This document shows, piece by piece, positions 17,453 through 28,753 of a stretch of DNA of 57,719 bases (position 1 is the first letter of the stretch; each line of letters opens with the position of its first letter). The translations under genes and the position numbers were made by a program. This DNA is from Catellatospora bangladeshensis (lineage in GTDB: Bacteria; Actinomycetota; Actinomycetes; Mycobacteriales; Micromonosporaceae). Location: positions 1 to 57,719 of the forward strand of contig NZ_BONF01000013.1 of the NCBI RefSeq assembly GCF_016862575.1, in the 5' to 3' direction. The notes under the pieces are model-generated. The model saw nothing but the letters and a program-made list of their open reading frames with translations. It did not search any database and was not told where the DNA came from.

Positions 17453-17507
17453 CCTCGCCCGATGCCCCCGTCCGACAACCCGGTCCGCCGCATTGGACGG
17501 GACGGTC

Positions 17508-17513
17508 TAGGCT
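17508..17513 (+). promoter_or_regulatory. -10 element of second septum-formation-type gene
   Basis: TAGGCT, 34 bases before the ATG at 17548, with TTGGAC-type sequence at 17493-17498 and CGGGGAGGA before the start. It matches the arrangement ahead of the other two paralogues. Confidence 0.55.
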
Positions 17514-17547
17514 GCCCCGGGGTTCCGTGACACGGGGAGGAACGGCG

Positions 17548-18429
17548 ATGCGGGTACGTCTTACGGCCGGCGCGATGACGGTGACGCTGCTGACGAGCCT
17601 GGCCATGGCCGGCTGCGCGGCCAAGCTGCCCGCCGCGGTCGATCGCGACCTGACCGACGACTGGGTGAAGGTCGCGCAGGTCGAGGGCTACGTTCCTGAC
17701 GCGGGGGTATGCCTGGACGTGGTGCCCAAGGGCACCGGCCGCTACACCGACCTGACCGTCGACTGCTCGAAGCTGCACTACACCGAGACGGTCCACGTGG
17801 GCCGGTTCGCCGAGACCGCGACCCGGGGCGCGAAGGACTTCGCCGCCGCGTTCACCGAGTGCGACGCGAAGTCGAAGGAGTACATCGGCCGGCCCTGGTC
17901 GGACGGCACGCTGGTCCTGAAGGTGACCACGCCGACCGACGCGGCCTGGAAGGGCGGCGCCCGCTGGTTCCGGTGCGACCTGACCGAGGTCGACTCGGTC
18001 AGCGGCGGGTCCAACTGGGTCCGGCGCAGCGCCAGCCTGAAGGACGGCATCCCGGCGGCGTCGCTGCTGACCTGCGGCAAGTACAACCGCAAGGCGAACA
18101 ACACGATGCCCCGCGTGGCCTGCACGACCGCCCACAACGCCGAGTTCGCGGGCTCGTTCCGCGCCGCCGCGAACGTCGCCTTCCCCAAGTCGGAGCGGCA
18201 GTGGGACGTCATCCACAAGCAGTGCCGCGCCGTCGTCGGGAGGTTCCTCGGCGTCTCCGCCACCACCGCCCAGCGCTGGGGCGTGGTCTCGTACCACCTG
18301 GGCGAGGACGGCTGGGCCGACGGCAACCGCCTGGTCCGCTGCTACGTCTGGTTCGGCGGCAGCACCATGAAGAAGTCGGCCAAGGGCAGCAAGGGCAAGG
18401 GCCTGCCGAACTTCGTCAGCGTGTCGTGA
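17548..18429 (+). CDS. Septum-formation-domain lipoprotein, paralogue 2
   Basis: 293 aa, lipobox LAMAGC. Same two-half architecture as its neighbours: LTDDWVKVAQVEGYVPDAG then DCSKLHYTETVHVG, FTECDAKSKEYIGR, and in the second half CTTAHNAEFAGSF and CRAVVGRFLG. The tail TMKKSAKGSKGKGLPNF is nearly the same as in paralogues 1 and 3. Start at ATG 17548, preceded by CGGGGAGGA; a longer in-frame opening from 17113 runs through paralogue 1 in another frame and is not coding. Function unknown. Confidence 0.8.
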   Translation: MRVRLTAGAMTVTLLTSLAMAGCAAKLPAAVDRDLTDDWVKVAQVEGYVPDAGVCLDVVPKGTGRYTDLTVDCSKLHYTETVHVGRFAETATRGAKDFAAAFTECDAKSKEYIGRPWSDGTLVLKVTTPTDAAWKGGARWFRCDLTEVDSVSGGSNWVRRSASLKDGIPAASLLTCGKYNRKANNTMPRVACTTAHNAEFAGSFRAAANVAFPKSERQWDVIHKQCRAVVGRFLGVSATTAQRWGVVSYHLGEDGWADGNRLVRCYVWFGGSTMKKSAKGSKGKGLPNFVSVS

Positions 18430-18488
18430 CCCCCTTCCGGGCTGCTAGATGGTCGACAGCTCCGGTGTCGCCCGAGCCTTTGTTCGGT

Positions 18489-18494
18489 TAGGCT
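18489..18494 (+). promoter_or_regulatory. -10 element of third septum-formation-type gene
   Basis: TAGGCT, 34 bases before the ATG at 18529, the same spacing as for paralogue 2. GGGAGGG precedes the start. Confidence 0.55.
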
Positions 18495-18528
18495 CCCCGG
18501 GCGGACCGGGGTCTGGGAGGGACGACAC

Positions 18529-19422
18529 ATGGCGTGGAGGCGGTGGATCGCCGCCGGTGCGGCTGCCTGCGCACTGGCGACAGCGCTGACCGGATGCGGC
18601 CCGGCCGCGGCCGGGGTGGACGGCCGGCTCGCCGACGACTGGGCGGCCCTGCCCGAGGCGAAGGTGTTCACCCCCGGCGCCGAGGTGTGCCACGAGAACA
18701 CGTACGAGCGGACCGGCCGCGCCACGGCGTACCGCCCGGTCGACTGCGAGCTGGCGCACTACGGCGAGACCGTATACGTCGGGCAGCTGACCGGCCCGGC
18801 CGCCGAGCTGGCCACCCCGCCGGAGCCGGACGACGCCTCGGTCGCGCCCGCGTTCGCCGAGTGCGACGAGCGGGCGACCGCGTTCACCGGCCGCCAGTGG
18901 CGGGACGGGCGGCTGACCCTGGAGCTGACGCTGCCCTCCTCGGCGGCCTGGCAAGGCGGCGCCCGGTGGTATCGGTGCGAGCTGAACGAGCTGACCACCG
19001 TCACCGACGACGCCGACTGGGTCCAGCGCAAGGGAAGCCTGCGCGGCAGCCTGCCGACCGGGCTGCTGCTCGGCTGCTTCGCCGAGACCGGCAAGAACGG
19101 CTCGGTGGACAGCATGCCCGAGATCGACTGCGCGAAGTCGCACAACGCGGAGTACGTCGGCACCTTCATGGCCGCCGCGACCCGCAAGTACCCGAGCACC
19201 GACGCGGACTGGAACTACTTCCACGACAACTGCCGCAAGGTGATGGCCGACTTCATCGGCGTGGCGAAGAGCGCGACCTCGAAGTACGGCGTGATCTCGT
19301 GGCCGTACAGCCGCGCCACCTGGGCCGCGGGCGACCGCGGGGTGCGCTGCTACCTGTGGCTGGAGACGAAGAAGATGACCGGTTCGGCCAAGGGCAGCAA
19401 GGGCAAGGGCATCCCGAGCTGA
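18529..19422 (+). CDS. Septum-formation-domain lipoprotein, paralogue 3
   Basis: 297 aa, lipobox ALTGC. Two half-domains: DCELAHYGETVYVG ... FAECDERATAFTGRQW, then CAKSHNAEYVGTFMA ... CRKVMADFIGV. It is the most divergent of the three in the first half, with an extra acidic PPEPDD insert, but keeps the ending GSAKGSKGKGIPS. The conserved tail in three otherwise diverging proteins suggests it is a functional contact or sorting motif. No enzyme motif is visible. Confidence 0.8.
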   Translation: MAWRRWIAAGAAACALATALTGCGPAAAGVDGRLADDWAALPEAKVFTPGAEVCHENTYERTGRATAYRPVDCELAHYGETVYVGQLTGPAAELATPPEPDDASVAPAFAECDERATAFTGRQWRDGRLTLELTLPSSAAWQGGARWYRCELNELTTVTDDADWVQRKGSLRGSLPTGLLLGCFAETGKNGSVDSMPEIDCAKSHNAEYVGTFMAAATRKYPSTDADWNYFHDNCRKVMADFIGVAKSATSKYGVISWPYSRATWAAGDRGVRCYLWLETKKMTGSAKGSKGKGIPS

Positions 19423-19488
19423 CCGGGTGAGCCGGCGCCGTGAGGGGACTCACGTGGGGCCGGGGGTGAACGCCGGGCTGCGGCGCGG

Positions 19489-21303
19489 TTGACTGTGCTG
19501 GTGCGCAAGGCGTTGACAGTCCCGGTTGAGCTCCCGGTGCCGCCGCGGGCGTTGCCCGCACGGCCGGCGAGCTGGTTCGAGCCCACCGACGTGGTCGTGA
19601 TCGGGTCCGGCATCGCCGGGCTGACCGCCGCGCTGCACCTGCGGGAGGCGGGCCTGCACGTCACGGTGGTGACCAAGGTCAACATCGATGACGGCTCCAC
19701 CCGCTGGGCGCAGGGCGGCATCGCCGCGGTCCTGGACCCGCTGGACACCCCCGCCGCGCACGCCCAGGACACCCTGGTCGCCGGGGTGGGGCTGTGCGAT
19801 CCGGCCGCGGTGGACGTGCTGGTGACCGAGGGCCCGGCCCGGGTACGCGAGCTGATCAAGATGGGCGCCGAGTTCGACCGCCACCCGGACGGCTCGCTGA
19901 TGCTGACCCGCGAAGGCGGCCACCACGCCAACCGCATCGTGCACGCGGGCGGCGACGCGACCGGCGCCGAGGTGCAGCGGGCGCTGCACGCCGCGGTCCG
20001 CCGCGACCCGTGGATCCGGCTCGTGGAGCACGCGCTGGTGCTGGACCTGCTGCGCGACGCCGCCGGGCGGGCCTGCGGGGTCACCCTGCACGTGCTCGGC
20101 GAGGGCACCGAGGACGGCGTCGGCGCGGTGCTGGCGCGGGCGGTGGTGCTGGCCACCGGCGGGCTCGGGCAGATCTTCGCGGCGACCACCAACCCGGTGG
20201 TGTCCACCGGGGACGGCGTGGCGCTGGCGCTGCGGGCCGGGGCCGACGTCACCGACCTGGAGTTCGTGCAGTTCCACCCGACCTCGCTCTACCTGCCCGG
20301 CAACCGGACCGCGCAGCAGCCGCTGGTCAGCGAGGCGCTGCGGGGCGAGGGGGCATACCTGGTCGACGGGGACGGCAAGCGTTTCATGGTCGGGCAGCAC
20401 GAGCTGGCCGAGCTGGCTCCGCGCGACGTGGTGGCCAAGGGCATCCACCGGCAGATGCTGGCGTCGGGCACCGACCACGTGTATCTGGACGCCCGGCACG
20501 TGCCCGACCTGGCCAACCGGTTCCCGACGATCACGGCGTACTGCCTCGCGGCCGGGGTGGACCCCACGGTCGACCTGATCCCGGTGGCCCCGGCGGCGCA
20601 CTACGCCTCCGGCGGCGTGCGGACCGACCTCGACGGCCGGACCAGCATCCCCGGGCTGTACGCCTGCGGTGAGGTCGCCTGCACGGGCGTGCACGGCGCC
20701 AACCGCCTGGCCTCGAACTCGCTGCTGGAGGGCCTGGTCTTCGCCCGGCGTATCGCCGCCGACATCGCCCGCGACCTGCCCCCGCAGTCCGACCCGGTGC
20801 TCGCCGACGCGACCGCCCCGCAGGCCGGATTCGGCGCTGACGGCACGCCGGAGGGTGGTGACGCGGTCGGTGGGTCGGCCTCTCCGGCCGTTCCCGGTGC
20901 GGCGGACGCCGAGTCGGCGTTCACCGGTCTGGCCTGGACGCCGGAGGGCGTCGTGGCGGCGCCTCCGGTGGACCCTGACGAGCTGGCCGCGCGCCGGCGT
21001 GCGCTGCAGCGGGCGATGACCCGTGGCGCGGGCGTGCTGCGCAGCGCGCAGACGCTGGCCGAGACCGCCGCCGTGCTGCGCGAGGTGGGCACGCCGCCGC
21101 TGCCCGGCCGCACCGCCGGCTGGGAGTTCGCGAATCTGCTGACCGTGGCGAGCGCGCTGGTGGCGTCGGCGGCGCTGCGCGTCGAGACGCGTGGCTGCCA
21201 CTGGCGAGAGGATCATCCAGAGGCGGCCCCGGACTGGCGGGGCCACCTGTTCCCGGCCCTGGCCGCGGAGACCATGACCGAGACCTGGGAGGCGATGGCA
21301 TGA
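19489..21303 (+). CDS. nadB: L-aspartate oxidase
   Basis: About 604 aa. FAD enzyme oxidising L-aspartate to iminoaspartate in de novo NAD synthesis. VVVIGSGIAGLTAAL (35-49) binds FAD; STRWAQGGIAAV, FVQFHPTSLY and the ACTGVHGANRLASNSLLEGL block are diagnostic. A Gly/Ala/Pro-rich insert of about 40 residues lies between the FAD domain and the C-terminal helical domain. The start is uncertain (TTG 19489 or GTG 19495/19501). nadC overlaps its stop (ATGA). No nadA lies in the window. Confidence 0.95.
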   Translation: MTVLVRKALTVPVELPVPPRALPARPASWFEPTDVVVIGSGIAGLTAALHLREAGLHVTVVTKVNIDDGSTRWAQGGIAAVLDPLDTPAAHAQDTLVAGVGLCDPAAVDVLVTEGPARVRELIKMGAEFDRHPDGSLMLTREGGHHANRIVHAGGDATGAEVQRALHAAVRRDPWIRLVEHALVLDLLRDAAGRACGVTLHVLGEGTEDGVGAVLARAVVLATGGLGQIFAATTNPVVSTGDGVALALRAGADVTDLEFVQFHPTSLYLPGNRTAQQPLVSEALRGEGAYLVDGDGKRFMVGQHELAELAPRDVVAKGIHRQMLASGTDHVYLDARHVPDLANRFPTITAYCLAAGVDPTVDLIPVAPAAHYASGGVRTDLDGRTSIPGLYACGEVACTGVHGANRLASNSLLEGLVFARRIAADIARDLPPQSDPVLADATAPQAGFGADGTPEGGDAVGGSASPAVPGAADAESAFTGLAWTPEGVVAAPPVDPDELAARRRALQRAMTRGAGVLRSAQTLAETAAVLREVGTPPLPGRTAGWEFANLLTVASALVASAALRVETRGCHWREDHPEAAPDWRGHLFPALAAETMTETWEAMA

Positions 21304-22181
21304 AGGACACCACGCAGGCGCAGCTGGCCAAGGCCGGGCTCGACCCGGACGAGGTGCAGCGCATCGTGGCGAACGCGCTGCGCGAGGACCTCGGGCCGGA
21401 CCGGCTCGACGTGACCAGCGTGGCGACCATCCCCGAGCAGCAGACCGACACCGCCGACCTGATCGCCCGCGAGGCGGGCGTGGTAGCCGGGCTGGCCGTG
21501 GCGGAGCTGGTGTTCGAGCTGGCCGGGCCAGGCGCCGAGGTGACCGTGCACGTGCAGGACGGCGACACGGTGGCGCGCGGCGACGTGCTGGCCACGATCA
21601 CCGGCCCGACCCGCACCCTGCTGTCGGCCGAGCGCACCGCGCTGAACCTGCTGTGCCGCATGTCCGGAGTGGCCACCCACACGCGCCGCTGGGTCGAGCA
21701 GCTCGCCGGGACCGAGGCGCTGGTGCTGGACACCCGCAAGACCACCCCCGGCCTGCGGCCGCTGGAGAAGTACGCGGTGCGCGCGGCGGGCGGGACCAAC
21801 AAGCGCATGGGCCTGTACGACGTCGCCATGATCAAGGACAACCACAAGCTCGCCGCGGGCTCCATCACGGCGGCGTACGACCTGGTGCGCAAGACCTTCC
21901 CGGACGTGCCGGTGCAGGTCGAGGTGACCACGCTGGCCGAGGCGCAGGAGGCGGTGGCCGCCGGGGCGAGCTTCCTGCTGTGCGACAACATGTCGCCGGA
22001 GCTGCTGCGCGAGGTGGTCGCGGCGGTCGGCGACCGGGCCGAGCTGGAGGCGACCGGCGGGCTCACCCTGGAGGTCGCGGCCGCGTACGCGGCGACCGGG
22101 GTGGACTACCTCTCGGTGGGGGCGCTGACCCACTCGTCGCCTATCGTGGACATCGCCCTGGACCTCCGAGCGCGGAAGTAG
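21300..22181 (+). CDS. nadC: Nicotinate-nucleotide pyrophosphorylase (carboxylating)
   Basis: 293 aa. It converts quinolinate and PRPP to nicotinate mononucleotide, the step after NadB/NadA. Conserved blocks are ALREDLGPDRLDVTS, SAERTALNLLCRMSGVAT, LDTRKTTPGLRPLEKYAV and MIKDNHKLAAGS. The ATGA overlap with nadB indicates coupled expression; coaX follows 7 bases after the stop. Confidence 0.96.
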   Translation: MKDTTQAQLAKAGLDPDEVQRIVANALREDLGPDRLDVTSVATIPEQQTDTADLIAREAGVVAGLAVAELVFELAGPGAEVTVHVQDGDTVARGDVLATITGPTRTLLSAERTALNLLCRMSGVATHTRRWVEQLAGTEALVLDTRKTTPGLRPLEKYAVRAAGGTNKRMGLYDVAMIKDNHKLAAGSITAAYDLVRKTFPDVPVQVEVTTLAEAQEAVAAGASFLLCDNMSPELLREVVAAVGDRAELEATGGLTLEVAAAYAATGVDYLSVGALTHSSPIVDIALDLRARK

Positions 22182-22188
22182 ACGCCCG

Positions 22189-22953
22189 GTGCTGCTCTGT
22201 ATCGACATCGGTAACACCAACACCGTGCTCGCCACCTTCGACGGCGAGCAGATCGTGCACTCGTGGCGGGTCAAGACCGACGCCCGCAACACCGCCGACG
22301 AGCTGGGCCTGATGTTCCGCGGGCTGCTGGCCGGGGACAACGTGGAGATCACCGGGGTGGCCGCGTGCTCCACGGTGCCGGCCGCGCTGCGCTCACTGCG
22401 CACCATGCTCAGCCGCTACTACGGCGGCCTGCCCGCCGTCGTCGTCGAGCCGGGCGTGCGCACGGGGGTGCAGCTGGCCATCGACAACCCGAAGGAGGTC
22501 GGCGCCGACCGCGTGGTCAACACGCTGGCCGCGCACGCCCTCTACGGCGGCCCGGCCATCGTGGTCGACTTCGGCACCTCGACCAACTTCGACGCGATCA
22601 GCGCCCGCGGCGAGTTCCTCGGCGGGGTGCTCGCCCCGGGCATCGAGATCTCGGTGGAGGCGCTCGCCGCCCGCGCCGCCCAGCTGCGCAAGGTCGAGCT
22701 GATCAAGCCGGCCCGCATCATCGGCAAGAACACCGTCGAGTGCCTGCAGTCCGGGGTGGTCTACGGGTTCGCCGGGCAGGTGGACGGCGTCGTCAACCGC
22801 ATGATCGAGGAGCTGGGCGGGGTCACCGCGGTCATCGCCACCGGCGGGCTGGCCCCCGTCGTCATCAGCGAGTGCGCGACCATCACCCACCACGAGCCCA
22901 TGATCACCCTGATCGGGCTGCGCATGGTGTACGAGCGCAACGTCAGCGCCTGA
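22189..22953 (+). CDS. coaX: Type III pantothenate kinase
   Basis: 254 aa. It phosphorylates pantothenate, the first step of CoA synthesis, and so uses the product of the panC/panD operon upstream. DIGNTNT (6-12) is the phosphate-binding start of this ASKHA kinase; GADRVVNT and DFGTSTNFD are the other catalytic blocks. GTG 22189 follows nadC closely. Its last 11 bases overlap the end of the convergent methyltransferase gene. Confidence 0.95.
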   Translation: MLLCIDIGNTNTVLATFDGEQIVHSWRVKTDARNTADELGLMFRGLLAGDNVEITGVAACSTVPAALRSLRTMLSRYYGGLPAVVVEPGVRTGVQLAIDNPKEVGADRVVNTLAAHALYGGPAIVVDFGTSTNFDAISARGEFLGGVLAPGIEISVEALAARAAQLRKVELIKPARIIGKNTVECLQSGVVYGFAGQVDGVVNRMIEELGGVTAVIATGGLAPVVISECATITHHEPMITLIGLRMVYERNVSA

Positions 22954-23680
22954 CCGCCCGGTACGCCACCGTGAGGTAGGGCAGCTCGAAGCTGTCCCGG
23001 CCGGCCAGGTCGGGGTGGTCCGCGCACAGCTCGCGCACCGCGTTCAGCAGCCGCTCCTGCTCGGCGGGGGCGGCGGTCAGGTACCAGGAGCGCGAGGCGA
23101 CCAGGTCGAGCAGGCCCTGCGGGGTCTGCCGCACGGTGTGCCGGAATTCGGCGCGCTCGGCGGGCGTGAACAGCGGCCCGAAGTCCAGGTCGGCGTCGAG
23201 CCGCTCGCGATGGAAGGCGGCCGTCTTCACGATCGCGTCGAGCTGGCGCGTCCAGTCGAGGCTGGTGTCGCGGTCGTTCCACAGGGGCGCCAGCACGCCA
23301 CCGCCCCGCAGCACGCGGGCCATCTCCGGGTGCGCGGTCGCCGGGTCGAACCAGTGGTACGCGGTGCCCACGACGATCGCGTCGGCGGAGCCGTCCGGCA
23401 GCGGGATCGCCTCGGCCGCGCCCGCCAGCGGGGTCACCCCGGGGTTGGCCCGCGCCAGCGCCGCTCGCATCTGCGGGTCCGGCTCGACCGGCACCACCTC
23501 GAAGCCGGCGGCGAGCGCCACCCGGCTGAGCTGCCCCGTCCCGGCGCCCAGGTCGACCACCCGGGCGGGCGGGGCGCCGATCGCCCAGGTGAGCGCCTCG
23601 GCCGGATAGCTCGGGCGGGCCCGCTCATAGATCTGTGCCGCGCTGCCGAAGGACAGCCGGTGCTCCTCGATTCCAGCCAT
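22943..23680 (-). CDS. Class I SAM-dependent methyltransferase
   Basis: 245 aa. Motif I is VVDLGAGTGQLS (41-52); EPDPQMRAALARANPG and the AIVVGTAYHWFDPA segment (methyltransferase-11 type) follow. Substrate unknown. ATG 23680 is preceded by GGGGAGG at good spacing, and a TAGGGT -10 element lies at 23718-23723 on the same strand. The 3' end overlaps coaX tail to tail by 11 bases, so no terminator fits between them. Confidence 0.88.
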   Translation of the reverse strand: MAGIEEHRLSFGSAAQIYERARPSYPAEALTWAIGAPPARVVDLGAGTGQLSRVALAAGFEVVPVEPDPQMRAALARANPGVTPLAGAAEAIPLPDGSADAIVVGTAYHWFDPATAHPEMARVLRGGGVLAPLWNDRDTSLDWTRQLDAIVKTAAFHRERLDADLDFGPLFTPAERAEFRHTVRQTPQGLLDLVASRSWYLTAAPAEQERLLNAVRELCADHPDLAGRDSFELPYLTVAYRAVRR

Positions 23681-24192
23681 GCCCGCCTCCCCGTGTCCGC
23701 CGTATTCCGCCCGGGTCACCCTAGTGCAGGGGCACGCGTATTCAGGGAGATGTCCCGGCATTATGCGACGGCGCTGACGAGCATGAATTCGGCGGCCGCC
23801 GCAATGGTGCCGGGACGGGGCGCGGCGGCGGACCGTCATCGTACGGTAGCGCAGCGCTGATAGCGGGCTTTGCCGCGACTTTCGGCATACCCGCCAGGCT
23901 CGGCATGCAGTGCCCGCCGGGCCGTGCATCCCGGCGCGTGGAACCGGTATCCCCAGCCGCGTCCCCGGACGTTGAATGGGCTAGCCGGTGTTATTTTCCC
24001 TTGTCAGACGATAGCCGATCCGGTGCCGTGCGGCGGTTTGCGCCGCGCCGCCGCGCCGTACTGGAATAAAGGTCTACCCCGGAATTGATTCGCTGTCGAA
24101 AACTGTTCTATCCTGTCGGGCGTCACCCTCTATGCAATTCATGGCGCCCTTGACTGGCGGGGAGGCACGGGGCGGCGAGAAAGGAAGACCCT
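23681..24192. other. Intergenic region upstream of lsr2
   Basis: 512 bases without a supported gene. It holds the promoter of the minus-strand methyltransferase at its left end and that of lsr2 at its right end. The middle (about 23730-24080) is comparatively AT-rich for this genome, as often seen around lsr2; no repeat or RNA was recognised. Confidence 0.5.
24085..24114 (+). promoter_or_regulatory. lsr2 promoter
   Basis: TTGATT (24085-24090) and TATCCT (24109-24114) separated by 18 bases, a good sigma-70-type promoter for an actinobacterium. It predicts a leader of about 70 bases before the ATG at 24193, ending in GAGAAAGGAAG. Confidence 0.65.
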
Positions 24193-24543
24193 ATGGCCAG
24201 GCGCGAGATTGTGGTTCTGGCGGACGACCTCGATGGTTCCGAAGGCGACGTCCGTAGCGTGAAGTTCGGGTTCGAAGGCGCCAACTACGAGATCGATCTC
24301 GGCCCGGCGAACCATGACAAGCTGGCATTGGCGCTGGCGCCGTTCCTGGCCGCCGCGCGCAAGGAGAGCGGTCGCCGTGGTCCGGCCGCCGCCCCGAAGG
24401 CGAAGGCGCCGACCGCGGCTGAGCAGCGTGCGTTCAACCAGCGGGTGCGCGAGTGGGCGAAGGACCAGGGCAAGGAGGTCAACGACCGGGGCCGGGTGCC
24501 GGCCAAGGTCATCGAGGCCTACTACGCCGCCGGACTGCGCTGA
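24193..24543 (+). CDS. lsr2: Lsr2 nucleoid-associated protein
   Basis: 116 aa. It binds and bridges AT-rich, often horizontally acquired DNA and silences it. The N-terminal dimerisation part (REIVVLADDLDGSEGDVRSV) is joined by an Ala/Pro/Lys linker to the C-terminal DNA-binding domain, where Arg99-Gly100-Arg101 is the AT-hook-like RGR motif within EVNDRGRVPAKVIEAYYAA. AAAGGAAG lies 8 bases before the ATG. It has its own promoter and terminator, so it is a single-gene unit. Confidence 0.96.
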   Translation: MARREIVVLADDLDGSEGDVRSVKFGFEGANYEIDLGPANHDKLALALAPFLAAARKESGRRGPAAAPKAKAPTAAEQRAFNQRVREWAKDQGKEVNDRGRVPAKVIEAYYAAGLR

Positions 24544-24547
24544 CCGC

Positions 24548-24574
24548 CGCAGACCGGCCGGGTCTGCGAGTTTT
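24548..24574 (+). terminator. lsr2 terminator
   Basis: CGCAGACC (24548-24555) pairs with GGTCTGCG (24561-24568), 5-base loop, followed by AGTTTT. Confidence 0.75.
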
Positions 24575-24971
24575 GCGAAATTTACGACGAAAAGCGGTGC
24601 GCCGCGAGGGTTATGCAGATTCCTTCGCGTCGTACCGTTTTTTCGCGTTCCGGTCGTTCCGTGCGCCCGCCGGATCAGAATGTGGGCGCCGATTTTCGCT
24701 GTGCGCGTAGCGGTCCTGGATGCGGAACAGCCGCAGTCGAGGCAAGGTTGGCTCTGATGCCGGTACCGGCGGCGGATTGCAGGAGTTTTGCACCCTTTAC
24801 TCCGCTGTCTGCCCGACGGTGAGCGACCTGACGGTTACCCAACGGTGACCAGAGGACCGTTTCCGGTGGGCCGACATGGTCGGACTCTGGCGTTAGAGTG
24901 AGTGAAACAGCTTCGCCGCCGAGGATCTCCCCCCGGGAGTTCGAGGACTGAGGCGTAGGTGAGGAGCGGGA
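24575..24971. promoter_or_regulatory. clpC upstream region
   Basis: 397 bases upstream of clpC. TAGAGT at 24894-24899 is a plausible -10 element giving a leader of about 65 bases; no clear -35 was seen. ClpC in Actinobacteria is commonly controlled by ClgR, but I could not identify a convincing ClgR operator by eye. GTGAGGAG ends 6 bases before the ATG. Confidence 0.45.
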
Positions 24972-27500
<2,529 letters not shown>

Positions 27501-27512
27501 CAGCACTACGAG

Positions 27513-27544
27513 AAGGGGCACCGCGCTCGGCGCGGTGCCCCTTT
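27513..27544. terminator. Strong terminator after clpC, convergent region
   Basis: GGGGCACCGCGC (27515-27526) pairs perfectly with GCGCGGTGCCCC (27530-27541), TCG loop, then TTT; AA/TT extend the stem. It separates clpC from the convergent deacetylase gene ending at 27564. Confidence 0.88.
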
Positions 27545-27563
27545 CGCGTACCCGGGCGACGGG

Positions 27564-28424
27564 TCAGCCGACGTAGTCCTCCAGCAGGGCCGGGGTGAGG
27601 CCGGAGCGGTGGATGGCCTTGAGCGCGGCCAGCAGGTCGTCCATCAGGGCCGGGCGGAAATGCATGAGCAGCACGTCGCCGGGCTTCACCACCTTCGCGG
27701 CGGTCTGGTAGCGGACCTTGCCCTTGTCGACCGTCTGCGTCCAGTAGAAGACCGCCACCGCCCCGCAGTCGTGGGCCGCCTTCAGCGTCGTGGCGTCCCG
27801 CTCGCCGAACGGCGGGCGGAACAGGGTCGGCCGCCGGCCGAACAACTGCTCCAGCTTGTCGGCCGAGCCGCAGATCTCCTTCTTCTGGAAGTCGTACGAC
27901 TTGCCCTTCAGCGAGGTGTGCGTGATCGTGTGGTTCTCGATCACGCCGCCCGCATCCTCGATCGCCTTGAAGTACGCCGTGTGCTGGGTGGCGGCCGGTG
28001 AGTTGAGAAACAGCGTCACCGGGATCTTCGCCTGCCGGATGAACTCGATGACCTCGGGCTTCCGCGACAGCGCGCCGTCGTCGATGGTGATGAAGGCGAC
28101 CTTCTGATTGGTCGGCACCCGGAACCAGAACACCGCCGAGCTGCTCTCCGGCACGTTCACCCGCTGCGGGGCGGGCGCGGCCGGGAAGTCGGGCACCTGG
28201 GACAGGTACCACTGCAGGTTCTTGACCGTCACCGGCTTCACCGTGGGCGAGGGCGGCGCCGACGGGCTCGGGGAGGCGCTCGGCGAGGCCGTCACGCTGG
28301 GCGAGGCGCTCGGTTCGGGCTCGGCGAAGATCGGGTCCGGACCTGCGCTCTTGCACGCGGCAGGCGCGAGCAGGGCGCCGAGCAGCAGCACGGTGAGGGC
28401 GCGGCGGGCGGGGGAGGGGGCCAC
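27564..28424 (-). CDS. NodB-type polysaccharide deacetylase lipoprotein
   Basis: 286 aa. Lipobox LAPAAC, then a Ser/Pro linker (about residues 35-62), then a NodB-homology domain: FITIDDG with the catalytic and metal-binding aspartates (the usual TFDDG), HTITHTSL with the metal histidines, RPPFGERD, and LMHFRP. It probably removes acetyl groups from a cell-wall or secreted glycan at the outer face of the membrane. GTG 28424 stands 6 bases after TAGAGT (28431-28436), implying a leaderless mRNA. Confidence 0.9.
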   Translation of the reverse strand: MAPSPARRALTVLLLGALLAPAACKSAGPDPIFAEPEPSASPSVTASPSASPSPSAPPSPTVKPVTVKNLQWYLSQVPDFPAAPAPQRVNVPESSSAVFWFRVPTNQKVAFITIDDGALSRKPEVIEFIRQAKIPVTLFLNSPAATQHTAYFKAIEDAGGVIENHTITHTSLKGKSYDFQKKEICGSADKLEQLFGRRPTLFRPPFGERDATTLKAAHDCGAVAVFYWTQTVDKGKVRYQTAAKVVKPGDVLLMHFRPALMDDLLAALKAIHRSGLTPALLEDYVG

Positions 28425-28542
28425 GCCCGGACTCTATCCATCCGAGCGGGATTCGCAATCCCGCGCGGAGTCCGAGCGCCAGTCGGATATCGGCCGCACG
28501 AGCCCGCCGTCACGCCGCGCCCGCCGTTACGCCGCGCGGCGC

Positions 28543-28607
28543 AAGATCGCCGCCTCGTGTCCAGAAGTGCGGTCCGACCGCAGGTTCCGACACGAACCAC
28601 CGATCTT
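28543..28607 (+). repeat. Family A element, copy A2 (array unit 1)
   Basis: GATC at 28545 and 28602-28605 delimit exactly 61 bases. The outer arms are partly decayed (CTCGTGTC/GACACGA intact), while the inner stem TGCGGT/ACCGCA is close to consensus. First of three copies in tandem with about 105-base spacing, downstream of mutY. Confidence 0.85.
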
Positions 28608-28647
28608 GGCTCCGGCCACCCACCTCACCGCGGCGAGACCGCTCGCG
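28608..28647. other. Array spacer 1
   Basis: 40 bases between A2 and A3. It resembles the next spacer (shared GGCT, GGCCA, CCTCACC, CGCGAAG blocks), so the array arose by duplication of an element plus spacer unit rather than by independent insertions. Confidence 0.5.
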
Positions 28648-28712
28648 AAGATCACAGTCTCGTGTCGGATAGTGCGGTCTGACCCCAGGTTCCGACACCA
28701 ATCACCGATCTT
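28648..28712 (+). repeat. Family A element, copy A3 (array unit 2)
   Basis: GATC at 28650-28653 and 28707-28710, 61 bases. AAGATC opens and GATCTT closes. Loop region GGATAGTGCGGTCTGACCCC matches the other copies. Confidence 0.85.
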
Positions 28713-28753
28713 GGCTGGCCGGCCATCCCCCTCACCACGGGCGGACCACCGCG

